64,000 nucleotides of DNA from Streptomyces sp. NRRL S-646 (GTDB lineage: Bacteria; Actinomycetota; Actinomycetes; Streptomycetales; Streptomycetaceae): contig NZ_JODC01000001.1 of assembly GCF_000720765.1 (NCBI RefSeq), forward strand, positions 124,001 to 188,000, in the 5' to 3' direction. Both the position numbers and the translations under genes were made by a program. The notes beneath the pieces are model-generated. The model saw nothing but the letters and a program-made list of their open reading frames with translations, searched no databases and was not told where the DNA came from. This document shows, in pieces, positions 49,963-58,484 of the stretch (positions are counted from its first letter, which is position 1; each line of letters starts with the position of its first letter).

Positions 49963-51375
49963 ATGCCTGCCGGAACCCGTACCCGCATTCCCCGCACTCG
50001 TCTGCGCATCGCCCTGACCGCCCTGGTCACGCTGGCGTCCGCGGCGCTCACCACCCTCCCCTCACCGGCCGCCCAGGCGGACACCCCGGCCACGACCCAC
50101 CTCACCGGCACCCTCGCCGACGGTGCCACCTGGATCGCGGACGTACCCGAGCACTGGAACGGCACCCTGCTGCTGTTCAGCCACGGCTTCGGCCCCACCG
50201 TCGCCAGGGACGCCCCCACCGACGCCGTGCGCACCGAGCTGCTCGCCGAGGGCTACGCGATGGCCGGTTCGTCGTACGACCCCCACGGCTCGATGTGGGC
50301 CCTGAACAGCGCCGAACGCGACCAGTTCGCCACGCTCGGCGCCGTCACCGCGAAGATCGGAACGCCGCGGCGCACCCTGGCCGTCGGCCAGTCCATGGGC
50401 GGTCTCGTCAATGCGCAGCTCGCCCGCGACGGCGGCGGGCGCATCGACGGTGCGCTCGGCCAGTGCGGTCTGGTCGCGGGCGGCACTGATCTGGACAACT
50501 ACCAACTGGACGCCGAATACACCATTGCCCGCCTGCTGCTGCCCGGGCAGGACGTGAAACTGGTGCGGTTCGGCACCTCCGCCGAGGCGTCCGCCACCGC
50601 CGACCTGCTCACGAAGGCGGTCACCGCCGCGCAGTCCACCCCGCAGGGCCGGGCCCGGGTGGCGCTGGCCGCCGCCTTCCTCAACCTGCCCGCCTGGTCG
50701 CCCGGAAAGGACCGGCCCGCCGCGACCGACTGGGCGGGCCAGGAGGAGCAGCAGTACGACTGGTTCGCGCAGGGCATCCTGTCGTTCGTCGAGGGCGGCC
50801 GGTACGCCATCGAGCAGTCCGTCGGCGGCAACAACTCCTGGAACCGCGGCGTGGATTACGCCCGTCTGCTGGCCGGCTCGGAACACGCCTCCCAGGTGCG
50901 TGCCCTCTACCGGGCAGCCGGTCTCGACCTGCGTGCCGAACTGCGCACGCTGACCGACGGCGCCACCATCACCGCCGATCCCGCCGCCGTCAGCACCGCG
51001 CAGCGGACTTCCTCCGCGGGCCAGGGACTTCAGGTGCCCTTGCTCGACGTGCACACCACCGCCGACAACCTGGTCCCCGTGCAGCAGGAGAACCGCTTCG
51101 CCGCCCGCGTGCGTGCCTCCGGCGACGGCGCGCTGCTGCGGCAGGCGTACGTCGAGCGGCAGGGCCACTGCACGTTCACCACCGCCGAGACCGTGGCCGC
51201 CCTGCACGCTCTCGAACACCGCGTCACCACCGGTCGTTGGGACGACGCCGCGACCCCGGCAGCGCTCCAGCGGTCCGCCACGGCGCTCGGTCTGGACGGG
51301 GCGGCATACGTCCCGTACCGCCCGGCCCGGCTGACGGTCGGCCGCGCCCGCCCGTCGTACCCCACCGACCGCTGA
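49963..51375 (+). CDS. Secreted alpha/beta hydrolase
   Basis: This 470-residue protein has a long signal peptide (basic residues, then LRIALTALVTLASAALTT and a cleavage region after AAQA). The hydrolase domain has the oxyanion-type LLLFSHGFGPT, the nucleophile elbow TLAVGQSMGGLVNAQLA, the later LLDVHTTADNLVPVQQE with an acidic residue, and YVERQGHCTFTTAE with the probable catalytic His. It is exported and probably cleaves esters or amides outside the cell. The ATG at 49963 follows AAGGAG. The extended length suggests a lid domain in the middle. The substrate is not deducible. Confidence 0.82.
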   Translation: MPAGTRTRIPRTRLRIALTALVTLASAALTTLPSPAAQADTPATTHLTGTLADGATWIADVPEHWNGTLLLFSHGFGPTVARDAPTDAVRTELLAEGYAMAGSSYDPHGSMWALNSAERDQFATLGAVTAKIGTPRRTLAVGQSMGGLVNAQLARDGGGRIDGALGQCGLVAGGTDLDNYQLDAEYTIARLLLPGQDVKLVRFGTSAEASATADLLTKAVTAAQSTPQGRARVALAAAFLNLPAWSPGKDRPAATDWAGQEEQQYDWFAQGILSFVEGGRYAIEQSVGGNNSWNRGVDYARLLAGSEHASQVRALYRAAGLDLRAELRTLTDGATITADPAAVSTAQRTSSAGQGLQVPLLDVHTTADNLVPVQQENRFAARVRASGDGALLRQAYVERQGHCTFTTAETVAALHALEHRVTTGRWDDAATPAALQRSATALGLDGAAYVPYRPARLTVGRARPSYPTDR

Positions 51376-51415
51376 CCTCGGGACCGCTCATGACGCTCGG
51401 GGCACGGCCGTCCGC

Positions 51416-51645
51416 CTAGGCGATGCCCGCCGCGAACACGCCGAAGCGGGTGCACGCCGATCCCGCCAGCAGGGTGAGCCGGAGGCGACCGCGGCGCCGC
51501 GCCGTCCGCCGGAGAGGGCGCCGGTGACCGCACCGTCGGCTGTGAGCAGCTGCGCCGCCCGCGGCAGCGCGCCCGCCCGGCCCTCCTGCCAGGTCTCGGC
51601 GACCATGCCCAGGCGCTTCTCCGCCGTGTTGGTGACCGGCCCAGC
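51416..51645 (-). pseudogene. C-terminal remnant of an NrfD-like membrane protein, frameshifted
   Basis: The minus strand carries PVTNTAEKRLGMVAETWQEG, then RAGALPRAAQLLTADGAVTG and ALSGGRRGAA in one frame, and LTLLAGSACTRFGVFAAGIA in the next, ending at a TAG at 51416. This matches the last segment of NrfD/PsrC polysulfide reductase membrane subunits, where the helix ends LLAGSA.TRFGVFEAG. A frameshift joins the two pieces and the preceding helices are gone. The partner Fe-S and molybdopterin subunits are not in the window. Confidence 0.55.
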
Positions 51646-51729
51646 GGCGCACCGGGCCGGTGCGTGGCCCGAGCGACGCGCTGTGCCGAAATCCCTCGCA
51701 CACGCGCCGGGAACCCCGGAAGCGAGCGG

Positions 51730-52875
51730 TCAGGGTCGTAGGCGGGCGTTGAGGCGGGCGGCCTGGCGGGTCAGGTGGTCGCGTTCGGCGAGGTTGGATG
51801 CCTTGTGGGCCGCCTCGGCGTACAGCCGTGCCGCCGTCGCCAGGTCGCCGTCGCGCTCGTGGAGGTAGGCCGCCACCGCGGCGTGGCGGGGCAACGCGGT
51901 GTCCAGCTCCGCGAGCGCGGCCAGGCCGGCGCGCGGTCCGTCGGCCTCGCCGACGGCCACCGCTCGGTTGAGACGGACGACGGGGCTGTCGGTCAGGGCC
52001 GTGAGCTCGTCGTACCACTCGACGATCTGCACCCAGTCGGTCTCCTCGGCGGCGGGCGCATCCGCGTGGAGAGCCGCAATGGCGGCCTGGGCCTGATACG
52101 GGCCCAGCCGGTCGCGGGCGATGGCGGCCTGCAGGACCGCCACGCCCTCGGCGATCATTTTCGTGTCCCACCGGCTACGGTCCTGCTCGGCGAGCGGCAC
52201 CAGGCTGCCGTCGGGCGCGGTCCGGGCGGCACGCCGGGCGTGGTGGAGCAGCATGAGAGCGAGCAGCCCGGCCACCTCCGGATGGTCCACCCGGGCCATG
52301 AGCTGCCGGGTGAGCCGGATGGCCTCGGCGGCGAGGTCGACGTCGCCGGAGTAGCCCTCGTTGAAGACCAGGTAGAGGACGCGCAGCACGGTGGCCACGT
52401 CGCCGGGCCGGTCGAAGCGCACGCCGGAGACGGTGCGCTTGGCCCGGCTGATCCGCTGCGCCATGGTCGCCTCGGGCACCAGGTAGGCCTCGGCGATCTG
52501 GCGGGTGGTGAGCCCGCCGACGGCGCGCAGCGTGAGCGCGACCGCCGACGACGGTGTGAGCGAGGGATGGGCGCACAGGAAGTAGAGCTGGAGCGTGTCG
52601 TCCACCGCGGGCGCCGGCCCGGGCACCGGCTCCTCCTCGACGCGGTCCTCACGCCGGCGGCGGGCGGCGTCTGCCCGCGTGGCGTCGAGGAACTTGCGCC
52701 AGGCCACGGTGACCAGCCAGCCCTTGGCATCCCGCGGCGGGTCGGCCGGCCACACGCGCAGTGCCTCGACGAGCGCGTCCTGTACGGCGTCCTCGGCCGC
52801 CGCGAAGTCGGCTCCGCGGCGGACGAGGACGCTGAGCACACTCGGCGTGAGGCTCCTGAGCAGGACCTCGTTCAT
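51730..52875 (-). CDS. ECF RNA polymerase sigma factor, ECF42 group
   Basis: This 381-residue sigma factor has region 2 (VRRGADFAAAEDAVQDALVE, then PRDAKGWLVTVAWRKFLDAT) and region 4 (LTLRAVGGLTTRQIAEAYLV, then PEATMAQRISRAKRTV). A long C-terminal extension follows, with VLYLVFNEGYSGD and TPR-like helices, as in ECF42. In this group no anti-sigma factor is used; the sigma gene is paired with a DGPF/YCII protein gene, as here (ATGA overlap upstream). The start at 52875 lies directly over the DGPF stop codon. A second module of the same kind begins at 62055. Confidence 0.9.
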   Translation of the reverse strand: MNEVLLRSLTPSVLSVLVRRGADFAAAEDAVQDALVEALRVWPADPPRDAKGWLVTVAWRKFLDATRADAARRRREDRVEEEPVPGPAPAVDDTLQLYFLCAHPSLTPSSAVALTLRAVGGLTTRQIAEAYLVPEATMAQRISRAKRTVSGVRFDRPGDVATVLRVLYLVFNEGYSGDVDLAAEAIRLTRQLMARVDHPEVAGLLALMLLHHARRAARTAPDGSLVPLAEQDRSRWDTKMIAEGVAVLQAAIARDRLGPYQAQAAIAALHADAPAAEETDWVQIVEWYDELTALTDSPVVRLNRAVAVGEADGPRAGLAALAELDTALPRHAAVAAYLHERDGDLATAARLYAEAAHKASNLAERDHLTRQAARLNARLRP

Positions 52876-53291
52876 CGATGAGGGCACTCCGTGGTGCTGG
52901 GGTTCGCGGCCAGGAACGGGCGCACCTCCAGCCACTCGTGGATCGGCTTGCCGCCCGCCCCAGGGGCGGCCGACAGCTCCCCGGCCAGCTCCACGGCGCG
53001 CTCGTAGCTGTCGACGTCGATCACCATCCAGCCGGCGATCAGGTCCTTGGTCTCCGCGAACGGTCCGTCGGTGACCGGCGGGCGCCCCTCACCGTCGTAG
53101 CGGACCCATGCTCCCTCGGGGGCGAGCGCCTGGCCGCCGACGAATTCGCCGGTCTTCTCCAGCCGGGCCGCGAAGTCGTTCATGTACTGCAGATGCGCCG
53201 AGATCTCCTCCGGGGTCCACTGGTCCATCGGCACGTCGTTCACCGCGGCCGGGGCTCCGCGGTAGTGCTTCAGCAGCAGGTACTTGGCCAT
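52872..53291 (-). CDS. DGPF/YCII-domain protein paired with ECF42
   Basis: This 139-residue protein has the YCII-related fold with the motif VTDGPFAETKDLIAGWMVID near the middle, the DGPF signature that gives the family its name, and starts MAKYLLLKHYRG. DGPF proteins are encoded beside ECF42 sigma factors and are usual members of their regulons; their biochemical role is not established. The ATG at 53291 is chosen because sequence further upstream is not family-like. It overlaps the sigma factor gene by ATGA. Confidence 0.9.
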   Translation of the reverse strand: MAKYLLLKHYRGAPAAVNDVPMDQWTPEEISAHLQYMNDFAARLEKTGEFVGGQALAPEGAWVRYDGEGRPPVTDGPFAETKDLIAGWMVIDVDSYERAVELAGELSAAPGAGGKPIHEWLEVRPFLAANPSTTECPHR

Positions 53292-53442
53292 CGTGAATCT
53301 CCTCGGTGCTCGTGCGACCCATTGTGGTCGCGTGCACTCCGGGGACGGAGCCCGGCACGAATTCTCGACATCGCCGTCCAACTTTTTTCTGGCGGATGAA
53401 CAGTCCGGCCGCGTGGCAGAGCGGATGCCCAGGATCGCCGGC

Positions 53443-53847
53443 ATGGCACAGCGACCTGTTCAGGCGAACATCAAGGCTGTCGACGCCCCGGCGGTCGTGC
53501 CGATCGCCGCGGTGGTCGTCTACTGCGCGGACCCGCGGGCCATGGCCCGGTTCTGGGCTGAGGCGCTGGACTGGACGCAGCACGAGGTGAGCGACGGCCA
53601 TGCGTCGTTGCGCTCTGCCGAGGGTGTCGGCCCGTATCTCGAGTTCCTCCGCACGCCAGACGTGAAAACCGTGCCCGACCGCGTCCATCTCGACCTGCTG
53701 CCGCACGCCGGTGACGACAAATCGGCGGAGGTGGCCCGGCTGCGGACCCTTGGCGCCACCGACCTCGACGTCGGCCAGGGCGACGTTCTGTGGACGTGCC
53801 TGGCCGACCCGGAGGGCCACGAGTTCTGGGTCCTCGCCCTGTCCTGA
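53443..53847 (+). CDS. VOC-family (glyoxalase/bleomycin resistance-like) protein
   Basis: This 134-residue protein is a vicinal oxygen chelate domain: IAAVVVYCADPRAMARFWAE forms the first beta-alpha-beta unit, and HLDLLPHAGDDKSAEVARLR with TCLADPEGHEFWVLAL forms the second, with metal-ligand His and Glu positions. VOC proteins include lyases, dioxygenases and drug-binding proteins; a specific role cannot be assigned. Two ATGs (53428 and 53443) are possible starts. It lies divergent from the DGPF gene, with about 150 bp between the start codons. Confidence 0.82.
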   Translation: MAQRPVQANIKAVDAPAVVPIAAVVVYCADPRAMARFWAEALDWTQHEVSDGHASLRSAEGVGPYLEFLRTPDVKTVPDRVHLDLLPHAGDDKSAEVARLRTLGATDLDVGQGDVLWTCLADPEGHEFWVLALS

Positions 53848-53913
53848 TGCTGAGCCTTGACGACTGACTGCGTGCAACTCGCAGTCGGACTATGGCTGTT
53901 GGGCGCCGACGGT

Positions 53914-54456
53914 CTAGTTCGTCGAGTCGGGCTTCCAGTCCTGGACGAGAAGCCCGAGCAGCACCTCGTCCAGGAACTCGCCCATCACCCAGGCCGAGGA
54001 GCGCAGGACGCCCTCGCGGACGAAGCCGTTGCGCTCGGCGGAGCGCAGCATCGCGGCGTTGTCCGACAGCGTCTCGATCTGCAGTCGCTGCAGGCCGCGC
54101 ACGACGAAACCGTAGTGGCACAGCACCGCGACCACGTCGGTGCCGTAGCCCTTGCCGCGGGAGGACGGCAGCAGGCCCAGCCCGATGTGCGCGGACCGGT
54201 TGTGGTTGTCGATGCCCCACAGCGTCGCGGTGCCGACCAGGGTGTCACCCTCCAGCTCCACCACGGAGAACTGGACGCTCCCCTCCTTCGTGTCGTCCAC
54301 GAAGAGCCGCGGGTCCTTCGAACCGGGCGTGACCGGCCGCCACGGCCCGCTTTCGGCCCGCGAGGCGTTGACCACGTCGTCGTAGAGTTCGGCCCGCAGT
54401 ATCGGGATGTCGTCCTCGTGCCGGGCCCTGAGCCCGACTTTGCTCCCTCTAAGCAC
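53914..54456 (-). CDS. GNAT-family N-acetyltransferase
   Basis: This 180-residue protein is a GNAT of the RimJ/RimL-like type. It has MLRGSKVGLRARHEDDIPIL at the start, the strand FSVVELEGDTLVGTATLWGID, the acetyl-CoA loop LGLLPSSRGKGYGTDVVAVL (R-x-x-G-x-G/A) and the LQRLQIETLSDNAAMLRSAE helix. The C-terminal part FVREGVLRSSAWVMGEFLD fits amino-group acetyltransferases acting on peptides, ribosomal proteins or antibiotics. The substrate is unknown. It stands alone, convergent with the VOC gene. Confidence 0.88.
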   Translation of the reverse strand: MLRGSKVGLRARHEDDIPILRAELYDDVVNASRAESGPWRPVTPGSKDPRLFVDDTKEGSVQFSVVELEGDTLVGTATLWGIDNHNRSAHIGLGLLPSSRGKGYGTDVVAVLCHYGFVVRGLQRLQIETLSDNAAMLRSAERNGFVREGVLRSSAWVMGEFLDEVLLGLLVQDWKPDSTN

Positions 54457-54650
54457 GCAAGCTTCCTATCCGACCGGGCCGGCCGGCGGCAAACCAATTA
54501 CAGATCGCCTCAGTTGGTGCGGGAGCGGCAACCGCTTCTGAACCGACGACACGGTGTCCCGGACAGTCCTCAACTGCCGAGCAGGCACCATGCCCATGGG
54601 CCTTCCCCCCGCCGCGCGGCGAGCGGTTGCCATCGCCGACGCTGCCATGG

Positions 54651-54960
54651 TCAGCCGAGGGCCGAGGAGGGTGACAGGTCCTGGTCGGCAGCCCAGGAGG
54701 CGAGGATGCGCAGCCGCTCGTGGGTGGGGGGCCGGGGGCGGCGGTCCACACGGTCAGGTGCTGGTCGGGGTCGGTGTCGGCGGTGCAGGTGTCCCAGTCC
54801 AGGACGAGTTCGCCGACGACCGGATGGTTGAGGGTCTTCGTGCCACGGTGCGGGCGGCGACCTTGTGGTCTCCCCACCACTTGGCGAACTGCTCGTCACG
54901 CGTGGACTGTTCACCGACCAGCTCGACCAGGCGCTCCCGCTGATCGCGCTCGCCCTCGAC
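54651..54960 (-). pseudogene. XRE/MmyB-type regulator remnant with two frameshifts
   Basis: Three pieces in successive frames on the minus strand reconstruct the end of a MmyB-like ligand-binding domain. These are ERLVELVGEQSTRDEQFAKW (with WGDHKVAART), then TLNHPVVGELVLDWDTCTA with DPDQHLTVWTAAPG, then THERLRILASWAADQDLSP before the stop at 54651. The family pattern (HP.VGEL.LD...L....DPDQ.L.V.TA.PG....LR.LASWA) is plain. The helix-turn-helix part is not found upstream, where the accessory rho gene begins. It is therefore a decayed regulator gene. Confidence 0.65.
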
Positions 54961-55031
54961 TGGCAATCTTCCGCCACACCGCGTGGACCTCGTCGGTGCC
55001 GGTGGGCGTGAGCCGTCGTCGCCGGGCCGTG

Positions 55032-56174
55032 TCAGTCGGCGGGCAGCGTCGGCTGGATGCGGCGCAGGAACGTCGCGTTGTCGGGGGTGTCCCGCATGCG
55101 CTCCAGCAGGGTTTCCAGGCCGGCCTGGCCGTCGCGGGTCTGCAGGGCGCGACGCAGGCCGTGCACGGCGGTCAACTCGGCCGGAGGCAGCAGGAGTTCC
55201 TCGCGGCGGGTGCCGGAGGGGTTGATGTCGACGGCCGGGAAGACGCGGCGGGCGGCAAGGTCGCGGCTGAGGCGGAGCTCCATGTTGCCGGTGCTCTTGA
55301 GCTCCTCGAAGAAGTAGTCGTCGGCGCGGGAGCCGGTCTCGACCAGCGCGGTGGCGAGGATCGTGAGTGAGCCGCCCTCTTCGGCCAGCCGGGCTGCGCC
55401 GAAGAACCGCTTGGGTCCGAGCAGCGCGGTCGCGTCGACGCCGCCGCTGAGTGTGCGGCCACCGGCGGCGGCCGCGTTGTTGTGCGCCCGGCACAGCCGG
55501 GTCAGTGAGTCGAGCAGGATGACGACGTCCTCGCCGGCTTCGACGAGCCGCTTGGCCCGCTCGACGACGAGTTCGGCCAGGGCGATGTGCTGTTTGGCCG
55601 GTCGGTCGAAGGTCGAGGCGTACACCTCGCCGCGCACGGAGCGCCGCATGTCGGTGACTTCCTCGGGGCGTTCGTCGAGCAGCACCACCATCAGGCGGCA
55701 CTCGGGGTGGTTGCCGGCGACGGCGGCCGCGATCTGCTGAAGCAGCACGGTCTTGCCGGTTTTGGGCGGGGCAACGAGCAGTCCGCGCTGCCCCTTGCCG
55801 ACGGGGGTGATCAGGTCGGCGACGCGCCCGGTCAGGCCGGCCGCGGGGTGTTCCAGGCGGAGCCGGTCGCGGGGGTGCAGGGGTGTGAGGTCGCGGAAGT
55901 GACGGCGGCCGCGGAGTTCGTCGGGCGCGCGCCCGTCGACCCGTACGACCTCGGTCAGGGCGCGCCGGCCGTCGCGTACGCCTTCGACGAAGTCGCCCTT
56001 GCGCAGGCCGTGACGGCGGATCAGCGCGGGCGACACCGAGACGTCGGACGGCGAGGCCAGCAGGCCGGCGGCGCGCAGGTGCCCCTTTCCGCCCGCATCG
56101 ATGTCGAGGACACCGGTGGCTACCTGGGTCGTGGGCTCCTGTTTGGCAGGGGGGTGTTCGAGAGTGGTGGTCAT
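55032..56174 (-). CDS. rho: Transcription termination factor Rho, short accessory form
   Basis: This 380-residue hexameric RNA helicase-type ATPase has the Rho primary RNA-binding domain (GVLDIDAGGKGHLRAAG, then the VSPALIRRHGLRKGDFVEG strand), Walker A LLVAPPKTGKTVLLQQI (P-loop near residue 135), the RPEEVTDMRRSVRGEVYAST segment, Walker B EDVVILLDSLTRLCRAHNN and the Q/R-loop regions (GSLTILATALVETGSRADDY). It lacks the long N-terminal insertion of actinobacterial housekeeping Rho, so it is probably a second Rho. ATG 56174 follows GAAAGGA. Its upstream leader is C-rich. Confidence 0.9.
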   Translation of the reverse strand: MTTTLEHPPAKQEPTTQVATGVLDIDAGGKGHLRAAGLLASPSDVSVSPALIRRHGLRKGDFVEGVRDGRRALTEVVRVDGRAPDELRGRRHFRDLTPLHPRDRLRLEHPAAGLTGRVADLITPVGKGQRGLLVAPPKTGKTVLLQQIAAAVAGNHPECRLMVVLLDERPEEVTDMRRSVRGEVYASTFDRPAKQHIALAELVVERAKRLVEAGEDVVILLDSLTRLCRAHNNAAAAGGRTLSGGVDATALLGPKRFFGAARLAEEGGSLTILATALVETGSRADDYFFEELKSTGNMELRLSRDLAARRVFPAVDINPSGTRREELLLPPAELTAVHGLRRALQTRDGQAGLETLLERMRDTPDNATFLRRIQPTLPAD

Positions 56175-56611
56175 GGGGGTCGGTCCTTTCGAGGACGGAT
56201 GGCATGAGACATGCGGAAGGAAGGGGTGGGAGGCCGCGGAACGGAGGCGGACAAAGCGCCTTCGGCGGCGGGAACAGCACCTCGGAGACGGCACAGCCGT
56301 GCCGGTCGCGAGGCGGTGCTGGAAAGCCGGTGCGCCGACCGTGGACGGTGGGCGATACGGCGAACTGAAGAGGAACTGGCACCGGCGCCCTCAAGGGGGG
56401 GCGTACACAAGTGCTGACTGGACGTTACCACAGCATGCGCGGCGCCAAACCACTCTTCTGCAGAGGCCAACGCGGTGATGGCCTCGCTTATTCCGCGCAT
56501 CCGGCGGAACTCGACGAGATGCAGTCGGCCGCCGTCCGGCGCAGGCGGGAAGAACTCCGGATCGGTCACAGTTGGCGTGGGACGAGTGTCCGACGATGAG
56601 AAGGGCAAGTC
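56175..56611. promoter_or_regulatory. Leader and divergent control region of the accessory rho gene
   Basis: No gene is supported here. On the rho sense strand, the 80 bases before the start codon are strongly C-rich and G-poor (for example CCACCCCTTCCTTCC). That resembles a rut site and could allow Rho to attenuate its own transcript, as reported for other rho genes. The right part should carry the promoter of the rightward quinone oxidoreductase gene. Confidence 0.4.
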
Positions 56612-57532
56612 ATGCGCGCACTGATCGTGGACCCCGAGGCACCCGGACGGCTGCGCCTGGGGGAGGCCCCGGACCCGCGACCTGCACCGGGCCAGGTCCT
56701 CGTCGAGGTCCGGCACACCTCGCTGAACGCGGCCGAGCTGTGGTTCGCGCAGCAGGCGGCGCCGGGCGAGGTGATCGGCTTCGATGCGGCCGGCGTCGTT
56801 GTGGGCGCCGCGGCGGACGGCACCGGGCCGGCGCCCGGCAGCCGGGTCGTGGGATTCGCGGAGGGCGGCGGATTCGGGGCGCTGCGGGCGATGGACGTGG
56901 CCGATGTCGCCGTCGTTCCGGACGGCGTCGACCTCGGCGAGGCCGCCGCGCTGCCGGTTGCCGCGGGCACCGCGCTGCGGGCGTTCGACCAGGCGGGGGC
57001 GCTGCTGGGCCGCCGGGTACTGGTGACCGGGGCCTCCGGCGGGGTGGGCGGGTTCGCGGTCCAGCTCGCGAGGCTGGGCGGGGCGCAGGTCATCGCGGTG
57101 GCCGGTTCCGAGGACGGGCGGCGGTGGGTTGCCGAACTCGGGGCGGACGAGGTGGTGGGCGCGGCCGGTGAGGCGACCGGGCCGGTCGACGTGGTCATCG
57201 ACACCGTAGGCGGTGACCAACTGTCCGCCGGTTACAGCCTGTTGGCGTCCGGCGGCAGCGTACAGAGCATTGGCTGGGCCTCCGGGCGGGAGGCCGTGCT
57301 GCCTGTCGGGTCGACGCTCGGCAGCCCGGTGCCCAAGGCGATCGTGTCGGTCTACAACGGCGGCGGACTCACCGACCGGCAGGCGCAGTTGGGGCGGCTG
57401 CTGACCCTGGTCGCCGCCGGGAAGCTGCGCGTGCCGGTCGGCTGGCGCGGCCCCTGGGGCAAGATCGCGGATGCCGTGGAGGCACTCGGCAGCCGCAGTC
57501 TGCGCGGGAAGGCGATCCTCGACATCGAGTAA
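56612..57532 (+). CDS. Quinone oxidoreductase-like MDR protein
   Basis: This 306-residue medium-chain reductase lacks structural zinc Cys residues and so fits the quinone oxidoreductase (QOR) branch. It shows GQVLVEVRHTSLNAAELWFA, VIGFDAAGVVVGAA, LPVAAGTALRAF and the cofactor motif VLVTGASGGVGGFAVQLARL (with GGVGG), then VDVVIDTVGGDQL and a C-terminal SLRGKAILDI. It probably uses NADPH to reduce quinones or enones. The ATG at 56612 follows AGAAGGG. It is divergent from the accessory rho gene and followed by a strong terminator. Confidence 0.9.
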   Translation: MRALIVDPEAPGRLRLGEAPDPRPAPGQVLVEVRHTSLNAAELWFAQQAAPGEVIGFDAAGVVVGAAADGTGPAPGSRVVGFAEGGGFGALRAMDVADVAVVPDGVDLGEAAALPVAAGTALRAFDQAGALLGRRVLVTGASGGVGGFAVQLARLGGAQVIAVAGSEDGRRWVAELGADEVVGAAGEATGPVDVVIDTVGGDQLSAGYSLLASGGSVQSIGWASGREAVLPVGSTLGSPVPKAIVSVYNGGGLTDRQAQLGRLLTLVAAGKLRVPVGWRGPWGKIADAVEALGSRSLRGKAILDIE

Positions 57533-57622
57533 TCGCGTTCATGGGGCCGGTGCTGCTACTCGGCATCGGCTTCATCTGCGTCGTCTCCTCGCTGACCTCC
57601 GCGGCCGTGAACGTCGTACCGA

Positions 57623-57666
57623 TCACGAGAAGAGGCCGGGTCACGGGCCCCGGCCTCTTCTCGTGA
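57623..57666. terminator. Strong bidirectional hairpin terminator
   Basis: The arms TCACGAGAAGAGGCCGGG (57623-57640) and its exact complement at 57649-57666 form an 18-bp perfect stem with an 8-base loop. It lies between the convergent quinone oxidoreductase and NPP1 genes (stops at 57532 and 57681). A short frame from 57541 that includes the stem is not regarded as a gene. Confidence 0.85.
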
Positions 57667-57680
57667 ACAGGACTTGCCGG

Positions 57681-58457
57681 TCAGGCGTTGGGGTCGAACG
57701 GGATCCCGGCAGGCATGGAATGGGTCAGGGCGTAGGAGAAATCACCGTCCTTGATCTTGATCGTGGCGGCTCCGAAGTCGGCGCTCAGGAGCTTGTCGCG
57801 GAAGCCGGTCGGGTAGCCGTTCCAGCCGACCAGACGGGGGTAGAACCAGCCGTGGGTGGCGTTCTCCGGCGGCTCGTCGTTGGTGTTGGCGAAGCGGAAG
57901 CAGTGCGTCGAGACGCCGTCCTTGTGGTAGACGATCTTCGGGTGGGTGCCGTCGAAGCGAACGGACGAGCGGGCGGCGACCTGATAACCGCTGTGCTGCG
58001 ACACCGACACGTACTGGACCTCGTTGTTGCTGATCCACACCACGACGTGCTCCCAGTCGTGCCGGTGCCCGATGGCCGCCGGTCCCAGGGTGGCCTGGTC
58101 CTTCTCGAAGTAACTGGCGTACATCACTGCGCACCAGCCGTTGTTGCACTTCTCGCGTGAGTAGGTGTTGGCGTTGGCCAGCTGCGCCATGTCGTGGCAG
58201 TGGCCGTTGACGTCACCGCCCAGCCTCAGGCCGGGGTTGATGGTGCCGTCGGCGCCGATGGCGGCCGTGGCGTAACACCCGTCGCCGTCGTAGTCGTAGG
58301 CCGGGGAGAAGGTCTGCTCCAGGCCGTCGGCGTTCTGCGGCAGCAGTTGCAGGACGTTCGCGTGGGCACTCGCCGGGATCGCCACGACGAGTGTCAGCGC
58401 GCCGAGAGCGCCGACGACGGCCTTCGTGAGGTTCTTGGGGGAGGGCAACTTGCCCAT
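57681..58457 (-). CDS. Secreted NPP1-family (necrosis-inducing-like) protein
   Basis: This 258-residue exported protein has a signal peptide (KAVVGALGALTLVVAIPASA, cut near AHA) and a NPP1/NLP domain. The hallmark heptapeptide GHRHDWE is intact in AAIGHRHDWEHVVVWI, which in plant-pathogen cytolysins forms the metal- and sphingolipid-binding site. Two Cys pairs (GDGCYATAA, GHCHDMAQ, REKCNNGWCAVMY) may form disulfides. NLPs occur in oomycetes, fungi and bacteria, including Streptomyces, and can lyse eudicot membranes, but non-toxic members exist. It lies next to the secreted chitinase gene, 27 bp away, on the same strand, so they may share a transcript. Confidence 0.9.
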   Translation of the reverse strand: MGKLPSPKNLTKAVVGALGALTLVVAIPASAHANVLQLLPQNADGLEQTFSPAYDYDGDGCYATAAIGADGTINPGLRLGGDVNGHCHDMAQLANANTYSREKCNNGWCAVMYASYFEKDQATLGPAAIGHRHDWEHVVVWISNNEVQYVSVSQHSGYQVAARSSVRFDGTHPKIVYHKDGVSTHCFRFANTNDEPPENATHGWFYPRLVGWNGYPTGFRDKLLSADFGAATIKIKDGDFSYALTHSMPAGIPFDPNA

Positions 58458-58484
58458 GACAGCTCCTGGTTGGACGGTTTCGCG

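Noticed and set aside
56411..56599. 62-codon plus-strand frame before the quinone oxidoreductase gene
   Set aside because: No start signal, no family similarity and composition unlike neighbouring genes.
57541..57666. Short plus-strand frame with a hydrophobic segment (GPVLLLGIGFICVVSSL)
   Set aside because: Its second half is the perfect terminator stem; at most a scrap of a transporter gene.
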